From positions 830,674 through 892,673 of the forward strand of contig CAJNDS010002834.1 of assembly GCA_905221605.1 (NCBI GenBank): a stretch of 62,000 nt of DNA, in the 5' to 3' direction. This document shows, piece by piece, positions 50,282 to 59,924 of this stretch; within the stretch, counting starts at the first letter, position 1, and the number at the start of each line of letters is the position of its first letter. Source of the stretch: Symbiodinium natans. Taxonomy: Eukaryota; Sar; Dinophyceae; Suessiales; Symbiodiniaceae. The translations under genes were made by a program, and so were the position numbers. Below the pieces are notes generated by a model. That model was given only the letters and a program-made list of their open reading frames with translations, did not search any database and had not been told where the DNA came from.

Positions 50282-52977
50282 GTACCTCTACGAGCTGCAG
50301 AGCTCGAAAAGGCCTTTCCCCCGGCGGCAAGAGGCACAGCAGGCCACCATGACTTGTGCATCACGTCGTGTTTCGATGCAGGTTTTCTTATGTGTGAGAG
50401 GTGAAGTCTGCGCTGGTCAGCCACAGACACGTCCGGGAGTGGTCTACGGGAAACTTGGTAGCCCAGCGGTACCCTTTACCCTTTGTTTGGTTCGGGGTTC
50501 CCTTCTCAAGAAACCAACCAAACAAGGGTACCCTTGTTGTAACATGGTTACCAGGATGGGCGATTCGGCCTTATAATCCCCATAATCAACCCTATAAAGG
50601 GACTTTTTAAGGGGTTATAGGGTCTAATAGCCCATCCTGGTACTGGGCCCGTACTGGGCTACGAAGGAAAGAGAGATGCAATAATTTGCTCGGTGTCTCA
50701 CTGCTGGGAGAGCAGGGAACATCCGGATCCTTTCGGGTTCCAACTCGAAAACTTGGTCAGCTGCATCTCCCTGTACGATGCCGCTTATTTCTCAGACATT
50801 TGGGTGTTTTATGATTATGTTTCCTTGTTTCAGTTTGAGCGAAAGACACCCGAAGAGGAAGAGAGCTTTCGACACTCCATGGCCAACATGCATGTGCTAT
50901 ACGCCCACGAGCACTGCCTGACCTTTCGTCTTGAACGGCTCACCCCTGAGGAGTACTGGCTGAACTCAGACCACAGAGTCCCAGTGTATCATTTGCCCAC
51001 GAAGTCGATCCAAGAAGTTCCGGTCCGAGACCTGCAACGCAACTCGGTTCCATACAGGGACCGCGGGTGGTGCCGCGCGGAGATCGAGTGGTCTTCGGCC
51101 AAAAGCGCCACGAAACAGAACCAGCAGATCGACGCTGGGGAGTCTGAACCTGAGGCCTGCTTCGTGGGCAAAGTCCCCATGGCTCCCGCGGAATTTCGGA
51201 AGCATATGGACAGCTCTGAGTTCACACACCGCGATGATGCAACGGAGGTCATCAAGTTGCAGGAGAAAATCTTTCATGAGAAAGTCACAGCGTGTGAGGT
51301 GGCTGAGTTCGAGAACCTCCCAGAAGGCGAGGTGATGCAGTTGGCCAAAGCCCTGCCGTTTTACAAAAGCCTCCGGGTCTTACGCCTCCGCAACTGCCAA
51401 GCCGGCGAAGCGGAGGGGCATGAGCTTGGAAAGGCCGGATTGCGTTGTTTACTTAAATATACATACACATAATTGTGAGTTGATTAATTGCATTGATATA
51501 TGTATATATATATATATATATATCAATATGTCTATATATATATATATAGTTATGTATTTATTTCTTTATTGATAGTTTTATTTAGTTTATGTATGTATCT
51601 ATTTAGCCAATTAGTACATATATATATATATATATATGTGTGTGTGTATACATAGATATGTATTTATATTCGTATATAGATAGATAGATCCTTTCTGTAG
51701 AACTCTCAGGCACTTGGAGCACACAAAGTCCTCGAACAGCTGTCGATCAAAGGAAGCTCCGAAGATTTGGCAAAGGCCACCGTGAAGGCATGCGGTTTAG
51801 GGTTTGTCTAGGGTTTAGGGTTTCGGGTTCAAGGTTTAGGGTTTCGGGCTTAGGGTTCAGGGTTTAGGGTCTAGGGTTTAGGGTAGGCACGACTACGCAA
51901 CACATTTGGAAGACGCAGTCCCCGCAAATACAAGAGATACATGAGCGAGCTATCTTGAGTAGGTTGCAGCCGTCTCCGTCTCCAGGCACTCGCAAGAGCA
52001 TTGAAGAAGAACGGCACCATCACCACGATCGACCTTGGTTTCAATAACATCGGTGATGAGGGTGCGCAGGCCCGGTGCCGCCAGACGGGGGTCTCCACTT
52101 CTGTGTGTGCTTCCTTGCCCTGCAGGCACTCGCGAGCGCGCTGGACAAGAACAGCGCCGTCACCACCATCGTCCTTGATCTCAATCTTATTGGTGATAAG
52201 GGTGCACAGGCCCGGTGCCGCCAGACAGAAGTCTCCTTTTCGGCGTGGGATCCCTTGCCCTGCAGGCACTTGCAAGAGCATTAGAGAAGAACAACACCGT
52301 CACCACGATCGACCTTCATAAAAACAACGTCGGTGCTGAGGGTGCACAGGCCCTGTGCCGCCAGACAGGGGTCTCCACTTCAGTGTGCGGTTCCTTGCCC
52401 TGCAGGCACTCGCGAGAGCACTGGAGAAGAGCGTCACCATCACCACGATCGACGTTGGTCTCAATCCTATTGGTGATAAGGGTGCACAGGCCCGGTGCCG
52501 CCAGACAGTCTCCATTTCCGCATCTGATCCCTTGCCCTGCAGGCACTCGCAAGAGCCTTGGAGAAGAATAGCACCGTCACCAGGATCCACCTTGACTGGA
52601 GTATGATCGGTGCTGAGGGAGCACAGGCCCGGTGCCGCCAGACAGGAGTCTCTAAACCCTAAACCTTAAACCTCAAACCTTAAACCCTAAACCCTAAACC
52701 CTAAACCCCAACCCCTAAACCCTAAACCCTAAACCCTAAACCCTAAACCCTAAACCCTAAACCCTTCAGTGTGTAGTTCCTTGCCTTGAAGGCATTCGCG
52801 AGAGCGCTGGAGAAGAACAGCACCGTCACCGCGATCGACCTTGCTCGCAATGACGTCGGTGATGAGGGTGCACAGGCCTGGTGCACCCAGAGTGAAGTCT
52901 CCCATTTCGTCCTGTCCCCCTTTCTTTTAAAGACCCTGAAGCCTAACACTGTGTATTTGCATTTCGGGGAGGATTGA
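50282..52977 (+). CDS. SHCWE/HPDP-domain leucine-rich-repeat protein, MITE-interrupted
   Basis: Inferred exons: 50,282-50,342; 50,401-51,433 (split by the MITE at 50,454-50,666); 51,710-51,787; six 84-bp exons at 51,986, 52,126, 52,266, 52,406, 52,543 and 52,792; last 52,933-52,977 (TGA). The N-terminal part has RYLYELQSSKRPFPRRQ, then VKSALVSHRHVREWS, then SHCWESREHPDPFG, WVFYDYVSLFQ and MHVLYAHEH, an array I recall from many dinoflagellate gene models; its biochemical role is unknown to me. Each 84-bp exon is one 28-residue ribonuclease-inhibitor-type LRR (ALARALEKNSTVTAIDL...NDVGDEGAQ), the NLRC3-like type, normally a protein-binding surface. Introns in the LRR part are phase 0, mostly 53-57 bp, GC donor and AG|G acceptor; two are enlarged by telomere-type repeats. 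A truncated paralogue follows. Functional status depends on whether the MITE is spliced out. Confidence 0.6.
50454..50666. mobile_element. MITE family A inside a coding exon
   Basis: CTTGGTAGCCCAG at the left, GGGCTACGAAG at the right, with GAAA duplicated at 50,450-50,453 and 50,667-50,670. Removing the element and one GAAA leaves an unbroken frame through STGKRDAIICSVSHCWE. The removed 217 bp would begin GA and end AG before a G. Confidence 0.85.
50551..50640. mobile_element. MITE family F nested in the family A element
   Basis: CCAGGATGGGC and GCCCATCCTGG are perfect ends, with TA on both sides (TA target duplication, as in Tc1/mariner-type elements). Intact family A (23,627) lacks this segment. 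Confidence 0.75.
51490..51690. repeat. TA/TG microsatellite in an LRR-gene intron
   Basis: TATATA and TGTGTG runs lie in the inferred intron 51,434-51,709. Confidence 0.9.
51791..51883 (-). repeat. TTTAGGG tract in an LRR-gene intron
   Basis: Degenerate TTTAGGG repeat in the inferred intron 51,788-51,985, starting a few bases after the GC donor. This is the same donor-side, G-strand placement as in the exon islands. Confidence 0.8.
52655..52766 (+). repeat. CCCTAAA tract in an LRR-gene intron
   Basis: The inferred intron 52,627-52,791 is 165 bp against 53-57 for its siblings. The excess is this tract; both intron ends still match the family. Confidence 0.85.
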
Positions 52978-53560
52978 GGCTGAGTGTATTTAGTTTTCGA
53001 GTAGCCAAGGAACGGGGTCCGCTCTGAGTCTCTGAGCTGACCAAACTGCCTCGAAGAGAGAGAGAGAGAGAGAGAGAGAGGCTGAGTGTATTTAGTTTTC
53101 GAGGCTCCCGAGTAGCCAAGGAACGGGGTCCGCTCTGAGTCTCTGAGCTGACCAAACTGCCTCGAAGAGAGAGAGAGAGAGAGAATGAAAGAGAAAGAGA
53201 AAGAGAGCGATAGACAGAGAGACAGAGAGACAGAGAGACAGGGAGACAGGGAGACAGGGAGACAGAGAGACAGAGAGACAGAGAGACGGATAGACGGAGA
53301 GACAAAGAGACCGAGATACATAAAAGGAAAGCATAAGTTGCAAACTTGCTTCACAACGCATGGACCCTTGATGCTGCCTGAGGCCCTGAAGAGCGTCGAA
53401 GAAAGGACTGCGGCAAACAAAGCTTCTGCGCAGGCAGCACAGCGTCGTTAGCTTCAGGGCTTCTGCTGCATTGTGTCGATTTCAAAACCCAGCCGCTGAA
53501 TGGGGGTCAGCTGGTGACTTCGTACGCTGTCTGATGACAACGACCAATTTACAAGCTTAG
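52978..53560. repeat. LRR gene 3' region with GA/GACA microsatellites
   Basis: A 90-bp segment (GGCTGAGTGTATTTAGTTTT...CTCGAAGAGAGA) is duplicated with GA runs, then GACAGAGA repeats. From 53,340 (GCATGGACCCTTGATGCTGC) it is homologous to the 3' region of the second LRR copy at 54,970-55,330. Confidence 0.8.
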
Positions 53561-53689
53561 CAGCGTGAAGCCCCTAAACCCTAAACCCTAAACCCTAAAT
53601 CCTAAACCCTAAACCCTACACCCTAAACCCTAAACCCCAAACCCTAAACCCTAAACCCTAAACCTAAACCCTAAACCCTTAGATCTTGC

Positions 53690-53750
53690 GTCAGGAAGAT
53701 CGTGGGAGCTCTCGGCAGGTCGCCCGCTTTCTGCTGAGTCGAAGTCACAC
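53690..53750 (+). CDS. Exon-like island
   Basis: TGCGTCAG|GAA opens EDRGSSRQVARFLLSRSHTE; CCCTAAA lies on both sides. Confidence 0.3.
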
Positions 53751-53870
53751 TGAAAACCCTAAATACCCTAAATCCCAAACCTTAACCCGTAAACCCGTAA
53801 ACCCCTAAACCCTAAACCCTAAACCCTAAACCCTAAACCCTAAACCCTAAACCCTAGCTGTTGAGGTTGG

Positions 53871-53960
53871 AGATGTAAGAAGCAACCTCGACCAGTCCAC
53901 TGTCCAGGGTGCATGCCCAGGACACCCACGCATGAAGGCCAGCTCAAATTCAGACACGTG
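53871..53960 (-). CDS. Exon island on the minus strand
   Basis: The minus-strand frame contains LAFMRGCPGHAPWTVDWSR and is followed by a GT. CCCTAAA (53,800-53,855) and TTTAGGG (53,966-) flank it in the standard order. Confidence 0.4.
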
Positions 53961-54099
53961 TCCGAGGTTTAGGGTTTAGGGTTTGGGGTTAGGGGTTAGG
54001 GGTTAGGGTTGAGGGTTAGGAAGAGGTAGTCTTCGTTGATCATTCGTTGATCCACAGCGAGCAATCTGACAAAATTCTTAGGTGTCTTCCCTCCTCTAG

Positions 54100-54681
54100 G
54101 CACTCGCCGAAGAAGTGGAGAGGAACAGCACTGTGACCAAGATCTATATTTTTCGCGAAGAGATTGGTGCTGAGGGTGCACAGGCCTGGTGCAGGGAGAC
54201 AGGACTCTCCATTTCGGCGTGTGATCCCTTGCCCTACAGGCACTCGCGAGAGCGCTGGAGAGGAACAGCACCGTCACCACCATCGACCTTCATGGCAATA
54301 AGATCGGTGCTGAGGGTGCACAGGCCGGGTGCCGCCATACTGGAGTTTCAATTTCGGGTGCGATCCCTCGCCCTGTAGGCTCTCGCGAGAGCGCTGGAGA
54401 AGAACGGCACTGTCACCGAGATCAGGCTTTGTGAAAATGGCATCGGTGATGTGGGTGCAAAGGCCTGGTGCAGGGAGACAGGAGTCTCCATTTCGGCGCG
54501 GCGTGTGGTTCCGTGTCCTGTAGGCACTCGCGAGAGCGCTGGAGAAGAACGGCAGCGTCACAAATATCGACCTTGGTGTCAATGGCATCGGTGCTGAGGG
54601 TGCACAGGCCCGGTGCACCCAGAGAGGAGTCTCCATTTCGGCGTGTGCCCCTTTCTCTTAAAGGCCCTGAAGCCTACGTAG
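54100..54681 (+). pseudogene. Truncated second LRR gene copy
   Basis: Four 84-bp LRR exons: 54,100-54,183, 54,240-54,323, 54,379-54,462, 54,524-54,607. Introns are 55-61 bp, GC..AG, phase 0. The last exon is 54,664-54,681 (ALKPT, TAG). Units read ALARALERNSTVTTIDLHGN and close variants. No SHCWE/HPDP region lies upstream within the window; instead there are telomere tracts and unrelated islands. It could be a 5'-truncated duplicate of the gene at 50,282 or the tail of a gene broken by insertions. The LRR frames themselves are intact. Confidence 0.65.
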
Positions 54682-55370
54682 CACTGTGTATTTGCATTTC
54701 GGGGAGGATGTTTTGGGGTTTCGAGGCTTCTGACAAGAAACCCAGGCCCCTCTGGGGCCTCTCTGAGGCTCTGAGCTGACGAAAAAGGCTTCCAGAGGGG
54801 AGAAACAAAAACCTAAACGAAATTATGGAAGTGCAAACTCGAAGCATTCAGTGCGGTTTTCGTCTTAAAGACTATAACACTAGCTACAGCATTATCTGCT
54901 CATGTCATCATAAACTTGTACATGTTGTGTTAGGACGTAATGTCGCATGATATGCGCAAGCCTTGCTTCACGCTCATGGACCCATGATGCTGCCTGAGGC
55001 CCTGCAAAGCATCGAAGAAAGGACCGCGGCCAACCGGCAAACACAACTTCTGCGCAGGAAGCATGGCTTAGGGTTTAGGGTTTAGGGTTTAGGGCTTAGG
55101 GCTTAGGGCTTAGGGCTTGGGGCTTAGGGGCTTTGTGCTTAGGGTTTAGGCCTTGTTAGCTTCAGGGCTTCTGCTACATTGGGGGAGGCTTACGAAAACA
55201 GGGGACCCCTAAAACAGACCCCAAATACCACGATTCATCAGGTACCCCAATTTCGCAAACCCCCACATGCGTTGTCAGCCGCTGAAGGGGATCAGCTGGT
55301 GACTTCGTACTCTGTCTGATGCAAGCAGTCCATCTTCAAGCATACCAAGCGCGAAGCTTAGTACTATATC
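54682..55370. repeat. 3' region of the second LRR copy with insertions
   Basis: Homologous to 52,978-53,560. Relative to that copy it gained a TTTAGGG tract (55,068-55,150) and a family H MITE (55,181-55,265). Confidence 0.75.
55181..55265. mobile_element. MITE family H, copy 2
   Basis: GGGGGAGGCTTACGAAAACA and TTTCGCAAACCCCCA ends; CAT flanks both sides. It is absent from the paralogous 3' region at 53,475. Confidence 0.7.
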
Positions 55371-56035
55371 CCCCTTGGAACTTTTTTTTATTTTGTTTAT
55401 ATACAACCCAACAGGATACTAAACATATGATTTTTTATTGAGGTTCTAAGGGGAGTGTAGATTAGATGCTTTCACCTGGGAGATCGTTTCACAGAGCCTT
55501 GCGCAAGCCAACCCTTAGGGTTTAGGATTTGGGGTTTGGGGTTTAGGGTTTAGGGTTTAGGGTTTAGAGTTTAGGGTTTAGGGTTTAGGGTTTAGGGTTG
55601 TGGTACGGCAGGCACAGCCCCAAATCCCTCCCGATCCTGCAAGGCGTGACGCTTTGCAGCGCAAGACCTGCCGCCAGGTGCTGACAAGTGCAGTAGCAAT
55701 GATTCTGGCGGGAGTTGGGCCTAAAGGGGTTCATGAAATCTTGGTACCCCATATCTGCTATGGTTGTGTTAAGCCCGAATCTCTAAACCCTAGCCTGAAG
55801 CCTCCAAAGCAGAATCCCAAAATCCCTAATCCCAAAATTGGTCGACTGAGCTCAGGGCTTGGAGTTGATAACTTTAGGGTTCATAACTTTAGGGTTCAGG
55901 GTTTAGGGTTTCGGTGTAGGGCTGTAAGATCAGGGAGTGGTTGTCAGAGCTTTCTGCTTCGGGTTCAGAGCTCACAGGCTTTGTGGCTGCGCCTGGGTTC
56001 CAGCGCTCAGATGGGTAGAGCAGACCCTATAAGTG

Positions 56036-56178
56036 TCCATGTACCTACATGAGTACTTGGGCCTTAAAGCACTTCCTGTATCAGGATTTTGGGGCCCAAG
56101 TATATATATATATATATTTATATTTATATTTATATTTATATTTATATTTATATTTATAATCTAAGGTACATGGACCCT
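56036..56178. mobile_element. MITE family J with an internal TTTATA microsatellite
   Basis: TGTCCATGTACC at the left and GGTACATGGACC at the right; the centre is expanded by about 60 bp of TATATT repeat. TTTAGGG starts at the right end. Confidence 0.7.
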
Positions 56179-56247
56179 TAGGGTTTAGGGTTTAGGGTTT
56201 AGGGTTTAGGGTTTAGGGTTTAGGGTTTAGGGTTTAGGGTTTAGGGT
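56176..56247 (-). repeat. TTTAGGG tract, about 10 units
   Basis: Begins at the last bases of the family J element. Confidence 0.95.
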
Positions 56248-56363
56248 TATAGTGTTCATCCAGCCAGGAGTGCAAAGAAGAACCATTCTCCTCTCTCCAA
56301 GCCCTTGAAGCCCAAAACTTCGGACCCAGATGCTCTATGTAAAAAGGAACCTCTTAACCCCAT

Positions 56364-56504
56364 ACTTGGAGGTTCATGGTGCTTACTAGCTAGTTGTATC
56401 TGTACTTAGAACCCAAGTATAACGTTTAGGGGTACTTAAAGGGGCGTATATGTGGGTTGTAACTACACGTAGAATGGGTTACTAAGTACCCTGAACCTCC
56501 AAGT
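56364..56504. mobile_element. MITE family E, best-preserved copy
   Basis: ACTTGGAGGTTCA and TGAACCTCCAAGT are perfect 13-bp inverted ends, compatible with CTTGG ends flanked by TA duplications. Confidence 0.8.
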
Positions 56505-56556
56505 AAGCCCTAAACCCTAGACCCTAAACCTGAAACCCTAAACCCTGTACATGTAG

Positions 56557-56638
56557 AGGCCAGACATCCTCAAGCTGGAAGATCGGGCCTGCGCCAGGCG
56601 AGACGGCGGGAGACGCTCTGTTGTCCGACTTGGCCCAG
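56557..56638 (+). CDS. Exon island, basic
   Basis: CATGTAG precedes a frame RPDILKLEDRACARRDGGRR then SVVRLGP, with a GA or GC donor. CCCTAAA (56,512-56,545) to the left, TTTAGGG-type from 56,655. Confidence 0.4.
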
Positions 56639-57381
56639 GAGGCCCCGCATTCTAGGGTCTAGGGTTTAGGGTTAGGGGTTTAGGGCATAGGGTTTAGGGT
56701 TTAGGGTTTGGAGCAGGGGTTGTAATCATTCAAGGTCCTTCCTCGTAATATTCAGGTGTTGCAGGTACTCTTAAATGACTTAAATGACAGAATCCTAAGC
56801 GGCAAGTTCAGTAGTTCCCATTCTTGTTCGGATTCATGGTATGCGCCAGACTCAGGCTTTGCAGAGTGTAGGGATGTTCAGGGTCTAGGGTTTGTAGCGT
56901 TTAGGGTTTTCAAGGTTTGGGGGTTGACGAGGGTTGTAAAGAGGGGTAGCCCGGCTGTTCTTGCAAAAGTCAAGGGGTTCAGACTCGTACCCTTCAGGTT
57001 GTGCCCTAAGAGGTTCCCCCTAATGTACTCCCAATATGGGGTTTTTAGGGATCTTGAAGCCCTAAACCCTGACCCTAAACCCTAAACCCTAAACCCTAAA
57101 CCCTAAACCCTAAACCCTAAACCGTAGTCCCCAAGCCCAAGGGTACCAGCTTAAGAGTCCAAGGTAGAACCCATGATTCATTTAATGTTTTGAGGCCCTC
57201 ACTCTGCATTGTTGACACGAGTCCTAAACCTTGAGCTTAGACACTGCACAGGAAATACTTCCAAAAGCCCTAAACCCCCAACCCTTAACCTTAAACCCTA
57301 AACCCTAATCCCTAAACCGAGGGCGAAGCAAATCAAGGCTCGAGACCCCCAGGCCACCGATATCACTTTGATAAAGAAGGT

Positions 57382-57492
57382 CTAGGACCCGGAGTAGGCC
57401 CTCATTCCCTTTTTTTTAGGTTTTAGGTTCCCCCACACGCCCCTTCAAACCAGGGTACCCTTTTCATTATTCCTAGGTTACTCTTGGGTCTA
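57382..57492. mobile_element. MITE family D, copy 4
   Basis: CTAGGACCCGGAGTAGGCCC and GGTTACTCTTGGGTCTAG ends; inner GGGTACCCTTTTCATTATTC. Confidence 0.75.
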
Positions 57493-57704
57493 GAGGTTCT
57501 CTGGACCTCTTCAACCGCCGGCCGTTTTAAGGGTTTAGGGTTTAGGGTCTAGGGTTTACGGCTTAGGGTTTAGACTTTGAATTTAGGGTTTAGAGTTCGG
57601 GTTCCTCCAATCCCTAAACCCTAGACCCCTGAATCTTATACCCTAGACCCTATAGACACTTTAAACCCTGTAGATCCTATAAACCCCAGCGACCCGACAG
57701 ACCG

Positions 57705-57875
57705 CATATGGGGCGAAAGTAGGGGTACCCTTTTTTGGGGGCTCCTGTAAGGGGATTCCATTCTATAAAGGGTATCCCTATTTTTGGGAAAATAGGGGTA
57801 CCCTTTTCGGGGGGTTCCTTTAAGGGGATTCCATTCTATAAAGGGGTATCCCCATTTTTGGGAAATGCCCATATA
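57705..57875. mobile_element. MITE family H, copy 3 with internal duplication
   Basis: CATATGGGGCGAAAGTAGGG at the left, TTTGGGAAATGCCCATATA at the right. An inner unit of about 73 bp (AGGGGTACCCTTTT...ATTCCATTCTATAAAGGG) occurs twice in tandem. Confidence 0.75.
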
Positions 57876-57925
57876 CGCCTCATAAGCCCTGTACAAACAC
57901 TATCAACCCTATCCTGAAGCCTGAG

Positions 57926-57976
57926 GTCAAGTTGCGCGGGTTTCCTGACCTGAGAGGCCTTCCAATGCTCCAGAAG
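57926..57976 (+). CDS. Exon island with a GTTTAGGG donor
   Basis: GCCTGAG|G opens exactly 17 codons, VKLRGFPDLRGLPMLQK. AAG is followed directly by GTTTAGGG, the start of an 8-unit tract. Left neighbour is a family H MITE rather than CCCTAAA. Confidence 0.5.
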
Positions 57977-58060
57977 GTTTAGGGTTTAGGGTTTAGGGTT
58001 TAGGGTTTAGGGTTTAGGGTTTAGGGTTTAGGGCCTGAGCTTAGCCTGCCTCGTGGGTAT

Positions 58061-58202
58061 CAGGAGGGACACCTAGAAGGGACCCTTAATCTCATTCCCC
58101 GATAGAACCCCTACACATACCTTGTGTAGCCCCTATACACCTAAGTAGCCCCTAAAAGAACCCCTAAGGTGCCTTGCAAGGGTCCCTCCTTTAGTCCCTT
58201 GA
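58061..58202. mobile_element. MITE family I, copy 1
   Basis: GGGACACCTAGAAGGGACCC at the left and GGGTCCCTCCTTTAGTCCC at the right; inner GTAGCCCCTATACACCTAAG. A partial inverted match is at 36,338. Confidence 0.65.
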
Positions 58203-58435
58203 TGGGGGCTCCCTGGATTGTCGGGTTTAGGCGTGTAAGATATTTAAGGCTTTAAGGGTTGAGAGGGTTCAGAGGGTTTAGGGTTTAGGGTTTAGGGTTT
58301 AGGTTTAGGGTTTAGGGTGGATGGGGCTTAGTCGCTGTAGAGGGCTAGTTGGGTCTGTATAGGGCCGATTATCTAGAGCGGTCGCTGTAGAGCTTGGGGG
58401 TGGCTCTGGAGGTTGATAGGGGCTTATCAGGTACT

Positions 58436-58518
58436 GGGTTTAGGGTTTAGGGTTTAGGGTTTAGGGTTTAGGGTTTAGGGTTTAGGGTTTAGGGTTTAGG
58501 ATGGAGGGTTTAGGGTTT
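58436..58518 (-). repeat. TTTAGGG tract, about 11 units
   Basis: Regular array. The following 300 bp (58,520-58,815) are unique with one 98-codon plus frame that I do not recognise. Confidence 0.95.
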
Positions 58519-59595
58519 AGGCTATGTTAGGGTTTGGAAGGCTGTTCGAGGCTTGTGGTGGGTTAATGAGATACAGAGTTCGCAGTTTTGGTAGGGTTCG
58601 CAGGCTATTAGGCTTTGTGGGGTTCAAAGCTGCGCGTTGCTGTATAGGGATGCATGGTCCATCCGGGTTTTCATGTTTTCAGTTAGCGCTTTCGGCAAAA
58701 CCAGGTTCGACAAGATGGATCAGGATGTTTCATGGGTCTAAGGTCAGGTCGTTCCTCTTTAATGTTATAGCGGCGGCGGCTACCATAACAAGTAATCACA
58801 ATTATAATCCCCCCGCCTAAACCCTAAACCCTAAACCCTAAACCCTAAACCCTGTTGTTCCTGCACAAGTTACTCTACACTTCTACCAGAGCAAGGGGAG
58901 GCGGAGGGGTGCACCAAAAGCTGCAGACGACTCTGAAGTTGCAGTGTTTAGAGTCTAGGGTTTTGGGTTTAGGGCGATTGTCCTATGAGGTGTGACCGTG
59001 TCTCAAGTTCCTCAGGGTGTGAGGTGCTTAGGGGTTTGGGGTTTTACATGCTTATGGTTGAAACGGTAAGGGTTATGAAACGGTAAGGGGTACAGGTTTT
59101 AAGCCGGCGTTCCTGGCTTGGACCTGTTGATCTTTTGGCAGGGCTTCTAGCTACTTTCTTAAAGAAGGGTTCAACGGCCATACCACATTCCAGTGGGGCA
59201 TGGCATAGCGACGGGGCGTTGCCTTTGGAATCCGTTGCGCGCGGAGCGGAAGCAAAAAAAGCGAGGAACCCTAACCCTTGAAGCCTTTGCACCAGGGGGG
59301 GGGTGGATGACCATCCTTAAACCCTCAACCCTAAAGCCTAAACCCTGAACGGCTCTATCTATGGAGCACACGGGGCCCTGCCTTGTCAGCCCGAAGACGA
59401 CGTTCATTTCAACAAATCTTGACTGAAAGGGTTCAGGGTTTAAGGTTTAGGGTAAGACTTCGTAAGCATCAATGTTCCAAGAAGTCGGCCGGCCCAGACC
59501 CTGTAAAATTCTCTGAGGTGTAGACCACACCTGCTTGGAACCCTAAACCCTAAACCCTAAACCCTAAACCCTAGACCCTAGACCCTAAACCTCAC

Positions 59596-59739
59596 GACAA
59601 TTTTCATGGTCCCTTCGTATGGGCCCTTAAAAGAGGGCACCTTATACACCCCTTCTATACCCAAGACAACCCAGGAGCCCATACTTCAGAACCCTTGAAA
59701 GAGGGTAAGGGACCATATCAAGGGCCCATGAAACTGCCC
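59596..59739. mobile_element. MITE family C, copy 3
   Basis: TTTTCATGGTCCCTTCGTAT at the left and AAGGGACCATATCAAGGGCC...ACTGCCC at the right; inner CATACTTCAGAACCCTTGAA shared with the other C copies. Confidence 0.75.
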
Positions 59740-59801
59740 TAACCCCTAAACCCTAAACCAAAAACCCTAAACCCTAAACCCTAACTAAACTGCTCTCCTA
59801 G

Positions 59802-59870
59802 GCCGACAGTGCCTTGCCTTCGACACAGTGGGATTAGCTGGGAGGAGGCCTGCAAGCCTAAACCGCAAGG
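59802..59870 (+). CDS. Exon island with a GTTTAGGG donor
   Basis: GCTCTCCTAG|GC opens RQCLAFDTVGLAGRRPASLN then RK; AAGG is followed by GTTTAGGG. CCCTAAA-type repeat lies upstream (59,740-59,783). Confidence 0.5.
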
Positions 59871-59924
59871 GTTTAGGGCTTCCGGGGCTACCCCTAAACC
59901 CGAATCCCTAAACCTAAACCCTAA

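Noticed and set aside
53092-53420. Ser/Leu/Cys/Val-rich minus frames (SLCLSVSLS-type)
   Set aside because: Translation of GACAGAGA microsatellite in the LRR gene 3' region.
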